The notes: generated by a model from the sequence alone, not told the origin. Numbered from the stretch's first letter, positions 10,001-18,687 are shown. The stretch: 48,373 nt of DNA from Bacteroidota bacterium (GCA_026391675.1 JAPLDQ010000007.1:1-48373), one strand, 5' to 3'. Made by a program: numbers and translations.

Positions 10001-13000
10001 TTGCAATAATTACAGGAGTTGTAGCTCCATTCGTCCATTGATAGCTGTATTTAACTGTATTGACAGGTGTTGGTGTTAATGTAAACGATGTTCCCTGACA
10101 TGCATTTAAATAAGGGACAGTCAGTGAAGGCGTTTCAAAAAATGTCACACACATAGTATCACTTACCGTACAGGTTGTAACAGTATCGGTTACAGTTACA
10201 ATGAACTGATAGGTAACAGGCAATATTGCAGGCAGTGTTAATGTAGCCACAGTAGCATTTGTATTTGAAGGTGAAAATACAGCCCCTGCAGGGAAACTGC
10301 TCCAGCTGTAAATATAATTGGTATTAAAAATTGTTGATAGATTTACATTAACAACACTGGCTGCAGCTGCACAAACACGTCGGCTTCCTGTAATTTTTGC
10401 CTTGGTAGGTGAATGCATGTAAATATATATATGATTAGAAGTATTTGAACATCCGTTTCCATTGGTAACTTCAACCCAGTATTCTCCTATTTTATTTACA
10501 TTATATGTTGAATTATTGGCCCCACTGATTGGATTTCCATCTTTATACCATTGATAGGAACTCATTCCGTTACATGCTGATAAAGTAACAAAACCTCCGG
10601 GACAGAAAATAGTATCTGAGGCAGAGATTGTACAGTTTGGAAGTGGATTTACAGTTATTGGATTCGCTGCTTTTGCAATACATCCATAAGGGTCAACAAA
10701 AATCAATGAATCAGTATAAACTGGTGGACTTGCTACAGTATAAGCATGTTGGGTAACCTGAGTATAAGAAGTAGCACCATCACCAAATTTCCATGTAAAA
10801 CTCTGCCAAGCCACTACAGATGGAACCATAGTAAAGGTAACCGGTGTATTTACACAAACAGGTGTAGTATAAGTGAAGTTTATGTTTGGTAAAAGCACAT
10901 TTACATTCTGTGTCCATGTGGTAATACAGCCTGTTGAGGAAGTTACAGTAAGCGTAATTGTATAATTACCGGAGGCATTAACTGTTAAACCCGGTGTTGC
11001 AGCATTGGCATTGGGTGTAAACGTTCCTGTTCCCGGTCCTGATATAGCCCATAAATAACTGCTGATAGTAGCCGGTGCAATAACGGTTGACAGATTTACC
11101 AAAGTAATCTTGTCACAATTTACATAAGTTTTGAAAAATGCCAGTGCATCACATGAGCCCGGTAAAGGTCCGCCTCCGGGTTGGCCGGCTGTACAGTTAT
11201 CTATAATTACATTTATTATATTTGAATTAACAGAGCAGCCATTTTGTGTGACTTTTACATAATACTGATAAGTTCCAACAGCTAATGGTGCAATATTGAT
11301 ATTAAGTGTAGGAGCGGTAGCTAAAGGAATTAATACATTGTTCTGATACCATTGATAACTATAACCTCCTACAAACGGAGTTGATAATATTAATGTCTGG
11401 CTCACTCCTTGGCAGAATAAAGGAAGGATATTGTATGATGCCACAGCTGTTGGTGGTGCATTTACTATAACAGGAAACATGTCGTTACCGGCACAGCTTG
11501 TAACCGATAAGGTTGCAGTATTGGAAGGACCGTGCCATAGTATAGTTACTGAGTTGCTTCCCTGTCCGCTTTGTATTGTTCCCTGGCTTGCCGGACTGAT
11601 GGACCATTGATAACCTCCTGGAGGTATAGGTAGTCCGACAGTATATGTTCCGACACCATCAGCACATAAAGTACCCGGTCCTGAAATTATTGGAGGACTA
11701 TATGGATTTATCAAAATTGATGATGTAAGGGAAGGACAGAATACACCGGGACTTATTTCAACATCCTGATAAACACTGAGAACCCAGGGGCCAAAACCGG
11801 AGAATTCTACAACTATTGAATCATTGTCATCACCCATTTGGGAATTTATAGTTCCGGTTCCACCACTTATAGACCATATAAACGGACTTCCTGATTTGTT
11901 TGAGGAAATGCTGTAAACCATTTTTTTACCGGGACAAGCGTTAATACTTCCATTAATACTTCCTAATATTGGTCTTGCTTTAACTTCAACCTTCAGTATT
12001 GCATTTGGATTACAGAAAGCAGCTGTATTTATTGGTGTTGCTGTTATTGTATAAGTTCCCGGTAAAAATGAAGCCACTATGGATGATGACCCATTTCCCG
12101 ATAAAATTGTTCCACCGGCAGGTGAAATGGTCCAGTTGGCAGCACCATTTGCTGTATAGGTTTTTGGAGTTCCTTCGCAGACGATTTCGTCTCCGCCAAA
12201 AGTAAATATTGGCAATACATTAACCAATACAGAATCAGCCCCACTGCATCCTTTTAAAGGATTATTATATACACATTTAACCCAGAAAGAGCCAGGGGTA
12301 TTAAAAGTGATATTTACAGTTTTAGAATTTCTGTCCACTAAATTAAAAGCATACAAGCCTCCGCTTACCGTCCATTTGTAATAAGTGCCCGGTAACCAGG
12401 GCAGCGAATATGTTCCTGACGCTCCTACACATATAACGGTAGGTCCGCTAATTGGTAAGTTTGGATATAAAACCGGTACATTTAAAGTAGTTGAACCCGC
12501 ACAGGCCGAAGAAGGGCAACTTTGTAAAGTTACAGTTGTAGGTTGAACATAAGTGGTGAACCATTTTATTTTAATACAGCTTGTTCCTGCACCTGAGATT
12601 ATGGTACCACCTGTAACACTCCAGTTATAGCTTCCACAAACCATTGTAGTGCAAAATGAGGAGGTGTCTCCGGCACATACAGTTCCAAAACAACAGTCAT
12701 AATTTATTACGGGTCCGTCACCACTTAATACTACTATTTTTTTAGAAATGGTATCCCTGCATCCGCATGGGGCAATTTGTGGTTCACCTTGTGTATTGGG
12801 AATCAGCTGACCTGAACCCATATCAATGGCAGTTAATAATACAGTATAAGTACCGGGTACTGAATAAGAATGGTCAGGAGGGTTGGCAAGATTGGAAGAA
12901 GTTCCGTCACCGAAATCCCAATGATAAACACTGCCACCCATAGACGTATTCGTAAAATGTACCGGCGTATTTTTACAAACCGTATCTTTTGATTTTGTAA

Positions 13001-13592
13001 AATTTGCTTTTGGTCCATCTATTAAACAAATATTTTGAATAATAGAATCAACACAACTTCCTCCAACTCCAACATTACTGGTAACAACTTTAATTGTTCC
13101 TGTAGTTCCTGAACCCCACACAATTATCATAGGGTTGCCTGTAAATGAAACAGGCGTTCCTCCGGTAACAGTCCATGTATAAGTAAAACTCGGATCATTC
13201 GGATACACAGTATAAGTATGGGCTGTATTTTTACAGGCTGCAATTTTTTGAACAATATTACCAAGCGGGCTTTGCGGATGTGCGCAGCTGCCTTCTGCAG
13301 GGCATATTTCAACAGCATCTTTTAAAATAAATTCAGGACAACAGGCTTTTGATGTCATCAACAGTATGTTATTTGAATTTATCGGTTTGATATCAATTGT
13401 AGAAGGGAATAAATAATTCAATTTTGAACTTGCGGAAGCAGTAATCTCTTTTAAAAATCCTCCTTTTACAACAGTATTATTTGTTGGATTAAATGCACTA
13501 TTATCTGATAAATAGACATTTGGATATAGATTATTCATTCCTGAAATGAATAAAACAATCAACAATATTTTAAAATGTAATTTTTTTCTCAT
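7092..13592 (-). CDS. Giant PKD-repeat / beta-helix surface protein with T9SS sorting domain
   Basis: 2166 aa. A signal peptide is seen at residues 1–24. PKD domains are marked by the HWDFGDGTSS motif near residue 229 and WKFGDGATSY near 937; between and after them lie many Ig/PKD-like beta-sandwich units, each with paired cysteines and motifs such as YQWYKDG and YSYQWTNG. Residues about 1430–1890 read as a right-handed parallel beta-helix (repeated NNxFSN, SNVI and NNEISN strands). The last 80 residues are a type A sorting domain (LLFFPNPASERV, then KLYDAVGKLV and GIYFVTLTD). It is secreted through the T9SS and displayed on the cell surface. The family is usually considered adhesive or involved in glycan contact; no catalytic residues are recognised. 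It has its own terminator and a possible structured leader. Confidence 0.9.
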   Translation of the reverse strand: MRKKLHFKILLIVLFISGMNNLYPNVYLSDNSAFNPTNNTVVKGGFLKEITASASSKLNYLFPSTIDIKPINSNNILLMTSKACCPEFILKDAVEICPAEGSCAHPQSPLGNIVQKIAACKNTAHTYTVYPNDPSFTYTWTVTGGTPVSFTGNPMIIVWGSGTTGTIKVVTSNVGVGGSCVDSIIQNICLIDGPKANFTKSKDTVCKNTPVHFTNTSMGGSVYHWDFGDGTSSNLANPPDHSYSVPGTYTVLLTAIDMGSGQLIPNTQGEPQIAPCGCRDTISKKIVVLSGDGPVINYDCCFGTVCAGDTSSFCTTMVCGSYNWSVTGGTIISGAGTSCIKIKWFTTYVQPTTVTLQSCPSSACAGSTTLNVPVLYPNLPISGPTVICVGASGTYSLPWLPGTYYKWTVSGGLYAFNLVDRNSKTVNITFNTPGSFWVKCVYNNPLKGCSGADSVLVNVLPIFTFGGDEIVCEGTPKTYTANGAANWTISPAGGTILSGNGSSSIVASFLPGTYTITATPINTAAFCNPNAILKVEVKARPILGSINGSINACPGKKMVYSISSNKSGSPFIWSISGGTGTINSQMGDDNDSIVVEFSGFGPWVLSVYQDVEISPGVFCPSLTSSILINPYSPPIISGPGTLCADGVGTYTVGLPIPPGGYQWSISPASQGTIQSGQGSNSVTILWHGPSNTATLSVTSCAGNDMFPVIVNAPPTAVASYNILPLFCQGVSQTLILSTPFVGGYSYQWYQNNVLIPLATAPTLNINIAPLAVGTYQYYVKVTQNGCSVNSNIINVIIDNCTAGQPGGGPLPGSCDALAFFKTYVNCDKITLVNLSTVIAPATISSYLWAISGPGTGTFTPNANAATPGLTVNASGNYTITLTVTSSTGCITTWTQNVNVLLPNINFTYTTPVCVNTPVTFTMVPSVVAWQSFTWKFGDGATSYTQVTQHAYTVASPPVYTDSLIFVDPYGCIAKAANPITVNPLPNCTISASDTIFCPGGFVTLSACNGMSSYQWYKDGNPISGANNSTYNVNKIGEYWVEVTNGNGCSNTSNHIYIYMHSPTKAKITGSRRVCAAAASVVNVNLSTIFNTNYIYSWSSFPAGAVFSPSNTNATVATLTLPAILPVTYQFIVTVTDTVTTCTVSDTMCVTFFETPSLTVPYLNACQGTSFTLTPTPVNTVKYSYQWTNGATTPVIIAKDPGFYGLTITDKATGCSSSANAGFINPKPDLSLFPLGCASMCNIDTLHLYIPLPLNALFPNNTYANAYPLIKWYDNGNYATPIGSGQNLAFPSGTGNHQISVVVTNSYGCIDTAGVFCFKNDLCCTILLQDLHSGDASCPTVSDGWFSILLNPASVGGPFTITTNPLVPPMPTTITPGVPLLVSNLPSGTYTITISNALGSCIATYHIDINNKKPNCCFAEIDTTFHKITANITYNTNTVWDGKYYIADNVIVTVSSGATLDITTMDVVFGQCAGIDFINGGHLRASNSVFRPCNINGTWRGLRFVGNGQFSNIINESTFKNAEVALYFQSQSDGVVSNNLFSNCNYGVRVDNNNTFNHPISGNQFVCEQFFPTFTSCYSFVNNSSTYGIYTSSSRLLQQVSQNGFVNTKASNNPTTYGIYQYKGGGLLSSNTFTDQTYSILLNTAAFPSNIENNKIEVNVAAVAPPSSIYIDNSVSTIIEINNNEISNNFNKYNSNSAIYTRFSSNVSIVGNKINGFRYGIIAANAKKFQISSNVIVNPDINGIYFQGTGTDKNYITCNEIKMRNYSSTRGIYTIDLSTLSEITSNCITDCYASMDIRSFAVPTLPKIRNNYLYNYNSFGINVNGYNGNIGTLVPADPGINTLWSNHNLSIDINSNLNITVADNFGMNNVSFPQVQVVSNRPYYSTASCGHQIYNTIPQNNLNIKYSCDNYAPLFAVLSGSVGGSFSLTSDYNTLLNASNTQFDDANMILTSLENADITLLNQMLALSSLTENEKSILKYNYYYHHTDYSNARINMNNYNPKNADQTDFKYLRLTDLDVIENGLSVIDENTIQNLKTIENKKSMNSNFAISLLNNASSYRNYIFEEISLPDITKSGEIQQLGNNETNLLFFPNPASERVFIEVAKTDMVNGKIKLYDAVGKLVTDYNFNFVAGGIELDIHKLKSGIYFVTLTDDSFGLIQSGKLVKE

Positions 13593-13610
13593 GATCTTAA
13601 ATTATTAATT

Positions 13611-13690
13611 TCCCTACTCATAAGGCTTTTCAGTTTCGCCCCGTTTGATTTCGACTGTCTTAGCCATCGAAAATGGTTACCGGACTCCAT
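13611..13690 (-). promoter_or_regulatory. Possible structured RNA leader of the giant surface-protein gene
   Basis: The 5' leader of the 13592 gene contains a markedly GC-richer stretch in an AT-rich spacer. Read on the reverse strand it can form CCAT–TTTCG–ATGG, and next to it GGCT..AGCC enclosing CAGT..ACTG, with A-rich internal loops (AAATCAAACG, GCGAAAC). The two helices share bases (13664–13665), so they could be mutually exclusive. It ends about 20 bases before the ATG. It lacks the core signatures that I know for GEMM, TPP, cobalamin, SAM-I, glycine or purine riboswitches. Pairing is by eye; a family assignment is not made. Confidence 0.35.
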
Positions 13691-13873
13691 TTTTATATTA
13701 CAGACTAAAGGTTATTATACTACTATTGAACATTTATTGTTAATTAATTGTTATAATTTTTCGCTTATCAATTTCCTGAATATATTTATTTTAAATGTAA
13801 AAATTTATAAATCAATAGAATGTGAAGTTAATAAGGGATTATTAAAAATGGATATACGAATATTTTTGATGGT

Positions 13874-14704
13874 ATGGAAATAAACATTGAATTGTTTAGA
13901 CAACAGTTAGGAATACAAAAATATAGTGATAGCAGTATAAATTCATACATTAACTGTATGAAAAAAATTAAGCCCTTCTTATATAAATATGAGTTGGATA
14001 TCATTAGTGCTGAAATTATCGAAAGTCATATTCAATGGCTGTATGCAGAGAAAACTATAAGCCAGTCGTATCAAAAACAGATTATAATGGCTATTCAGAA
14101 GTATTTTGAACTGGTACTTAAAAAAAATATTAATCTGACAGCTATCTATCCTAAACAGATTTCTTATCATTTGCCTAATTGTATCAGTAAATCCGAAATT
14201 AAGGAAATGATTGAGAAAACTACCAATATAAGGCATAAAATCATAATTTGTCTGTTGTATAGTGCAGGATTACGTCTTTTTGAATTGCTCAATCTTTGCT
14301 TAAAAGATATTGATGTTGAAAACCAGCTGATTCATATATATCAATCAAAAGAAAAAGCAAAAAGAATGCTAATGCTTTCAACTGTTTTGGTGGATTTATT
14401 GCCAAAATATTATCAAAAATATCAACCTAAGTATTTTGTTATTGAAGGTAAGGGAGGAAAACCAATGACAGCCAAGAGTATTCAGCAGATAGTTAAAACT
14501 GCAGCATTAAAATCAGGTATCAAAGTTCCGGTTACTCCGCATTGTTTGCGACATAGTTTTGCATCACATTTATTGGAGAATGGTACTGATATACATTATG
14601 TCCAGAAGCTATTAGGTCATCAATCAATAAAAACAACAGAAAATTATACCCATACAAATGATTTCCATAAAATGAAAATTCAGAGCCCCATGGATTTGTT
14701 CTAA
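13874..14704 (+). CDS. Tyrosine recombinase (XerC/D or IntI-like)
   Basis: 276 aa, the usual size of a compact tyrosine recombinase. Residues 1–85 are the SAM-like core-binding domain. The catalytic domain shows Arg in SAGLRLFELL, Lys in the QSKEKAKR beta-hairpin, HCLRHSFASHLL (His-x-x-Arg), GH in KLLGHQS and the nucleophile Tyr in TTENYTH. The C-terminus IQSPMDLF recalls the SPLD ending of integron integrases, but I see no IntI-specific insertion. It strand-exchanges DNA at a specific site. It stands alone: no excisionase, attC array or other mobile genes adjoin it. It could be a remnant of an element or a resident recombinase acting on nearby inverted DNA. Confidence 0.88.
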   Translation: MEINIELFRQQLGIQKYSDSSINSYINCMKKIKPFLYKYELDIISAEIIESHIQWLYAEKTISQSYQKQIIMAIQKYFELVLKKNINLTAIYPKQISYHLPNCISKSEIKEMIEKTTNIRHKIIICLLYSAGLRLFELLNLCLKDIDVENQLIHIYQSKEKAKRMLMLSTVLVDLLPKYYQKYQPKYFVIEGKGGKPMTAKSIQQIVKTAALKSGIKVPVTPHCLRHSFASHLLENGTDIHYVQKLLGHQSIKTTENYTHTNDFHKMKIQSPMDLF

Positions 14705-14744
14705 TTTATTGATCTAATGTAAACTTAGTCTCGATGGGAGCAAG

Positions 14745-14766
14745 AGCCACTGCATAGTGGCTTTTT
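14745..14766 (+). terminator. Rho-independent terminator after the recombinase
   Basis: A perfect 7-bp stem, AGCCACT–GCAT–AGTGGCT, is followed by TTTTTG, 41 bp after the stop codon of the recombinase gene. Confidence 0.8.
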
Positions 14767-14966
14767 GTTTTTATATTAAGATTCTAGAGAAAACGACAAT
14801 AATTTATACATATTGAAAATTATGATATTATATTTGTAAAGAATTAAATTTCTTTTAGTTATATAAAAGAGATTGAACTTCTGTCAATATTCAGATGCAA
14901 TAAACAATTTAAAAATATGACGTGACGGGAATCCGGACGGATAGTGAAATTTAAAAATTGATAAAA

Positions 14967-15665
14967 ATGAATAAGGGTATTTTACTTTTTTATTTAATTA
15001 TGCTTGTCAATTTAGTATCAGGACAGGATATTATCATAAAGAAAAACGGTGATGAAATAAAGTGTTATGTTTCGGAGATTACGTTCACGGCGATTAAGTA
15101 TCAGCTCCCTTTTCGTACAGGAGTGACGAATAAAATTCTCAAGAAAGATGTATCTATAATTAAATATGAAAATGGAAAGATAGATACAATTAATTATACA
15201 TCTGATTTAAATCGCTATCAAAATATTCGTACACAGATTATAAAAAAAGGAGATAATTTTTATCAGAATGATAAAAAATTATCGCTTTCTGAATTGAAAG
15301 AAATATTAGTAACAGATTCTGCTACAGAATATAATATGCAGAATTTTGAAACATACCATAATTTTGGTAATATTATTTCAGTAGCAGGAATTTTTTTCTT
15401 AGTATATGGTGGCTGTGATGCGATATTTTTTCCTCAAAAATTTTTTGATAATAAAGAATCTAAATTTCTTTATACCGATATACCAATTATTTTTGGAGGT
15501 GCTGCTGTGTGTGTTTTTTCTTTAGTTTTTTTAATACCTGCAAATACCAATTTAAACAAAGCTGTAAGTATCTATAATTCAAAAGCTCAAAATACTGCTA
15601 CAAGTGCTTTTAAAATAGATTTTGTTATTAATCCTGCCGGATTTGGGTTAATTATGAAGTTTTAG
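14967..15665 (+). CDS. Uncharacterised Bacteroidota membrane protein
   Basis: I do not recognise a named family. From the ATG at 14967 the product is 232 aa with a signal-like N-terminus (ILLFYLIMLVNLVSGQ). Residues 20–75 carry a pattern common in Bacteroidota secreted proteins, KKNGDEIKCYVSEIT followed by IKYQ and KKDVSIIKYENG. Two hydrophobic helices follow, near residues 133–152 and 170–192, so it is probably an inner-membrane protein. A TTG three codons earlier is possible, but the ATG is the better start. A TATATTTG box at 14829–14836 resembles a Bacteroidota -7 element. It stands alone between a recombinase and the SOS cassette. Confidence 0.6.
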   Translation: MNKGILLFYLIMLVNLVSGQDIIIKKNGDEIKCYVSEITFTAIKYQLPFRTGVTNKILKKDVSIIKYENGKIDTINYTSDLNRYQNIRTQIIKKGDNFYQNDKKLSLSELKEILVTDSATEYNMQNFETYHNFGNIISVAGIFFLVYGGCDAIFFPQKFFDNKESKFLYTDIPIIFGGAAVCVFSLVFLIPANTNLNKAVSIYNSKAQNTATSAFKIDFVINPAGFGLIMKF

Positions 15666-15766
15666 TTTGTTACCAAATATTTACGATTAACAATCAACGA
15701 ATACAGAAGTATGAAGATTGCCAAAAACCAATAGCAAATAGCCAAAACCCAATTACTTAGTCTCAC

Positions 15767-16369
15767 TTATAGCTGTAAAGCAATTAAATTGTCGTTTAAT
15801 AATCGGGGCGCTTTACCCATAAGCCATTCCGTTTCATTATCTGCAGTTAAAATAACCGGCATACGCTTTTTTGAGTTATGTATCCGTCTCATTAAATCGT
15901 TGGCTTCAGTGGTTAAAATGGTATAGGTGTTTATTATTTCGCCTGTTGATTTATCAGCCCATTCACTCCAGAGACCGGCAAATGCAAATGCTTCATTATC
16001 AGCTAAGGTGATAAGATATTTCTGCTTATTTTTACCCTTTTCATCCAGCCATTGCCATTCAAAAAATCCATCTGCCAGAACCAGACATCTGTTATTAACT
16101 GAATTCCTGAAGGCGGGCTTTTCATTAATGGTTTCGATACGTGCATTCAATGTCATTTTTTTTATCGTATCATCTTTTGCCCAGGCCGGTATTAAACCCC
16201 AATTGAATAATTGTATCTTATCACTAGCTGCATTGGTAATAACAGGCGTTTTGGGGTACTGAAATGCATTATATGTTTCAGGGAACTGAATTTCTATGTT
16301 TGCGAACTTAGCATTGAAACGATGTTGCAATGTCTGTGCTTTTTTTGATAATTTTGAATGGAAACACAT
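15767..16369 (-). CDS. yedK: SOS response-associated peptidase (SRAP/HMCES family)
   Basis: 200 aa, typical length. SRAP proteins form a thiazolidine crosslink with abasic sites in single-stranded DNA through Cys2, shielding them from cleavage. The sequence begins MCFHS, so Cys2 is available once Met is removed. Other family residues are present: Asn76 in NARIET, Glu104 in GFFEW and His164 in RIHNSKKRMP. It abuts umuC, sharing one base, and forms an umuD–umuC–yedK operon, consistent with a DNA damage-tolerance role. Confidence 0.93.
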   Translation of the reverse strand: MCFHSKLSKKAQTLQHRFNAKFANIEIQFPETYNAFQYPKTPVITNAASDKIQLFNWGLIPAWAKDDTIKKMTLNARIETINEKPAFRNSVNNRCLVLADGFFEWQWLDEKGKNKQKYLITLADNEAFAFAGLWSEWADKSTGEIINTYTILTTEANDLMRRIHNSKKRMPVILTADNETEWLMGKAPRLLNDNLIALQL

Positions 16370-17628
16370 CAGGAACTGATTATTATAATGTCATTAATAT
16401 TGGTTGAATACCTCGGCGATAATTTTTCTTGTCGCATTTTCCACATTCTTTTAATATCCTGCGAAGCCAGTTTTACTTTCTGTTGACCCATTCTTGTATT
16501 GATATGATCAACCGCTTTCATCAGAGGGATATGTTTAACATTGCTGTTTTCGAAAATATTCATCTGAATGCTTTTTTCCTGTATGAGATCCATTACAATG
16601 ATACCGGCTTTTTTGTAAGCAAAGCCTTTCTTGAAAATCCTGAATAAACCTTCTTTTGCAAATTTCGAAAGCTCTATAGCCGAATTTGTAGGAAATGGTA
16701 ATTTTAAAATAATATTTCTGCTGTATTGTGGTAAATCCTGTCTGTAGCCATTGGTATGAATAAAAACCATCATCGTATTGCAGCATGATTGCTGCTTTCT
16801 CAGTTTCTCGGCACAGCTGACCGCAAAGCTGGAAACTCTTTCGCATAAATCATCATATTCAGTATATAGTTTTTCAAATGAACGGGTAGTTGCAATGTTT
16901 TTTTTAGGCTGTATTTCTTCAAAATCAAGTGTGGGAAAACCCAGTAAATCACGTTTCAGCCGTAAGCCAACAACAGACAGATGTTTCTGAATCCAGCTAT
17001 CAGGCATTTGTGTAAAATCATAGGCCGTATTCACATTTAATGCCTTTAATCTTTTTGTGTGTTGTCTGCCTATACCCCAGACATCCTCAATACTCAGCCA
17101 TTTTAGTGCTTTTATGCGTTTTTCATCACTGTCGATAATATAAGTATTTGCTGTCTGTACCGGAAATTTCTTGGCAATGCGATTGGCAACCTTAGCCAGT
17201 GATTTTGTGGGAGCAATGCCCACACTTATCGGAATACCGGTCCATTTAGTTACCTTATAACGAATATCTTTTGCATAATCATTTAAATTGAAATGTCCGA
17301 AACCGTCCAGTTTTAAAAATGCTTCATCAATGCTGTAAATTTCTATATCGGGGCTAAAGGTTGAAAGGATGGACATTACCCTGTGGCTCATATCGCCATA
17401 TAAGGCAAAGTTTGCAGAAAACACCTTAACATTATTCTTTTTAAATAATTCTTCATACTCAAATGCAGGAGCACCCATAGGAACACCGGCAGCCTTTGCT
17501 TCATTGCTGCGTGCAATAACACATCCGTCATTGTTTGACAATACAACAACAGGCCTGCCGTTGAGGTCGGGACGGAATACCCGCTCACAAGAAGCATAAA
17601 AATTATTGCAGTCAACCAAGGCAAACAT
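16369..17628 (-). CDS. umuC: Y-family DNA polymerase V catalytic subunit UmuC
   Basis: 419 aa, matching UmuC. Translesion DNA polymerase of the SOS response. Asp6 in FALVDCNNFYASCE and Asp101-Glu102 in YSIDEAFLKLDG are the metal-binding carboxylates of Y-family polymerases. The steric-gate region NNFYASCERV, the SNNDGCVIARS fingers motif and the C-terminal DUF4113-like region (HINTRMGQQKVKLASQ) are present. Its ATG overlaps the umuD stop by one base, which implies translational coupling. Confidence 0.96.
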   Translation of the reverse strand: MFALVDCNNFYASCERVFRPDLNGRPVVVLSNNDGCVIARSNEAKAAGVPMGAPAFEYEELFKKNNVKVFSANFALYGDMSHRVMSILSTFSPDIEIYSIDEAFLKLDGFGHFNLNDYAKDIRYKVTKWTGIPISVGIAPTKSLAKVANRIAKKFPVQTANTYIIDSDEKRIKALKWLSIEDVWGIGRQHTKRLKALNVNTAYDFTQMPDSWIQKHLSVVGLRLKRDLLGFPTLDFEEIQPKKNIATTRSFEKLYTEYDDLCERVSSFAVSCAEKLRKQQSCCNTMMVFIHTNGYRQDLPQYSRNIILKLPFPTNSAIELSKFAKEGLFRIFKKGFAYKKAGIIVMDLIQEKSIQMNIFENSNVKHIPLMKAVDHINTRMGQQKVKLASQDIKRMWKMRQEKLSPRYSTNINDIIIISS

Positions 17629-18077
17629 TATACTGATTTAATTACGTGGGTAACTATACCCCAGATGATTAAGTTGTTTTCTTCTTCAATTTTAATCGGC
17701 TTGTATTTTTCATTGGCAGGAATAAGCCATACTTCCTTTTTATCAATTTTTATCCTTTTTAATGTAAATTCACCATCAATAAAACAAACTGCAATTTTAC
17801 CATTGATGGGTTCAATGCTTTTGTCGATAACCAATAAGTCACCATCAAAAATACCGGCATCTTTCATCGATTCACCTTTAACACGGCCATAAAAAGTAGC
17901 TGAAGGATGTTTAATCAGATGCTTATTTAAGTCGATGCTTAGATCAATAAAGTCCATGGCAGGAGAGGGAAAGCCTGCACTAATGCCACCGGGAATCACC
18001 TGGATTTCGAGTTCTGTTTCAGTTAAAGCAGAATATAAATCCAGATTAGAACCTGAATGTAATTTTAGTGATTTCAT
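17628..18077 (-). CDS. umuD: SOS mutagenesis protein UmuD (S24 self-cleaving peptidase)
   Basis: 149 aa, usual length for UmuD. The likely self-cleavage site is Ala34-Gly35 in SAGFPSPA; the catalytic Ser70 lies in KGESMKDAGI and Lys107 in FTLKRI. RecA–ssDNA stimulates autoproteolysis to UmuD', which joins UmuC to form polymerase V. First gene of the cassette. No LexA box that I can name is visible upstream, but a perfect 7-bp inverted repeat lies 127 bp before the ATG. Confidence 0.95.
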   Translation of the reverse strand: MKSLKLHSGSNLDLYSALTETELEIQVIPGGISAGFPSPAMDFIDLSIDLNKHLIKHPSATFYGRVKGESMKDAGIFDGDLLVIDKSIEPINGKIAVCFIDGEFTLKRIKIDKKEVWLIPANEKYKPIKIEEENNLIIWGIVTHVIKSV

Positions 18078-18203
18078 GTGTTGTTATTTCTTATTATTTA
18101 TTTGTCACATGGAATACGCCATATAATATCATTGTCGTTTTGTATGAATATAATACTTATGGCTATTTCATCTTATTTTATTATTACTTAGCGGACTTTT
18201 TTA

Positions 18204-18220
18204 ATGGTATTTTATACCAT
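18204..18220. promoter_or_regulatory. Inverted repeat upstream of umuD (possible operator)
   Basis: ATGGTAT–TTT–ATACCAT, two perfect 7-bp arms with a 3-bp spacer. It lies between umuD and the fdh operon. Its symmetry would fit a dimeric repressor site; assignment to the SOS regulator is speculative because the distance to the umuD start is 127 bp. Confidence 0.3.
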
Positions 18221-18255
18221 ACTGATTTATAAATTAGTTCAATCGAAAATGTTAT

Positions 18256-18328
18256 AATGCCGACCAGAAAGATGTTGTAGTTCCAAGAACGAAGTGAATT
18301 GGACTACTACATATTTCATTTCGGTATT
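18256..18328. repeat. Long imperfect inverted repeat
   Basis: Two arms of about 30 bases (18256–18286 and 18299–18328) match at roughly four positions in five and enclose a 12-base centre. The outer parts pair as AATGCCGA with TCGGTATT and the inner parts as GTAGTTCCAA with TTGGACTAC. It could be a REP-type or MITE-like element or a hairpin RNA; no reading frame covers it. The rest of the 18078–18498 gap shows nothing else recognisable. Confidence 0.6.
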
Positions 18329-18498
18329 ACTCTACAAAATTAATTCAATATTTGCTTAAATCTACCATATATAATAAAAAAAAGGCTATACTTGCGGTAA
18401 GGCTTTACAGACAAAATATAAGAATTAAGGGATTATTTAAAATTATACATTAATTCTATCAATAAGCAGAATTGCCTGATTAAATGATGAGTAAAAAA

Positions 18499-18687
18499 CT
18501 AATTTAAATTAAACCCAAACGAATTGTCGGATTTGCGTTTTTCAATGGATTCAAGGACAGCTTTTTTTTCATCATTTGTCAATGTAATCCAGTTGACGAT
18601 TTCTTTAGATGTGCGATAACATCCCACACAGACACGGTTAGCATCGTATTTGCAAATTGATTTACAGGGTGATTTTATTTCTTCCAA
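18499..18687 (-). CDS. DUF1289 domain protein (small Cys-rich, Fe-S type)
   Basis: 62 aa. The motif CKSICKYDANRVCVGCYRT has the C-x3-C-x8-C-x2-C spacing of DUF1289 proteins, followed by ITLTNDEKKAVL. The function is not established; the four cysteines suggest a metal or Fe-S site. It starts with TTG (no in-frame ATG precedes the motif). It lies 25 bp after the formate dehydrogenase catalytic gene, so it is probably the last gene of that operon. Confidence 0.8.
   Translation of the reverse strand: MEEIKSPCKSICKYDANRVCVGCYRTSKEIVNWITLTNDEKKAVLESIEKRKSDNSFGFNLN

Noticed and set aside
13611-13690. GEMM (cyclic-di-GMP-I) riboswitch
   Set aside because: The GACGCAAAGCC core and the tetraloop receptor are missing; only a generic hairpin pattern is shared.
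13874-14704. Integron integrase with a cassette array
   Set aside because: No attC-like hairpins or cassette-like small genes follow; only a terminator is seen.
15700-15750. CCAATAGC/GCCAAA direct repeats
   Set aside because: A short low-complexity stretch with no wider pattern.
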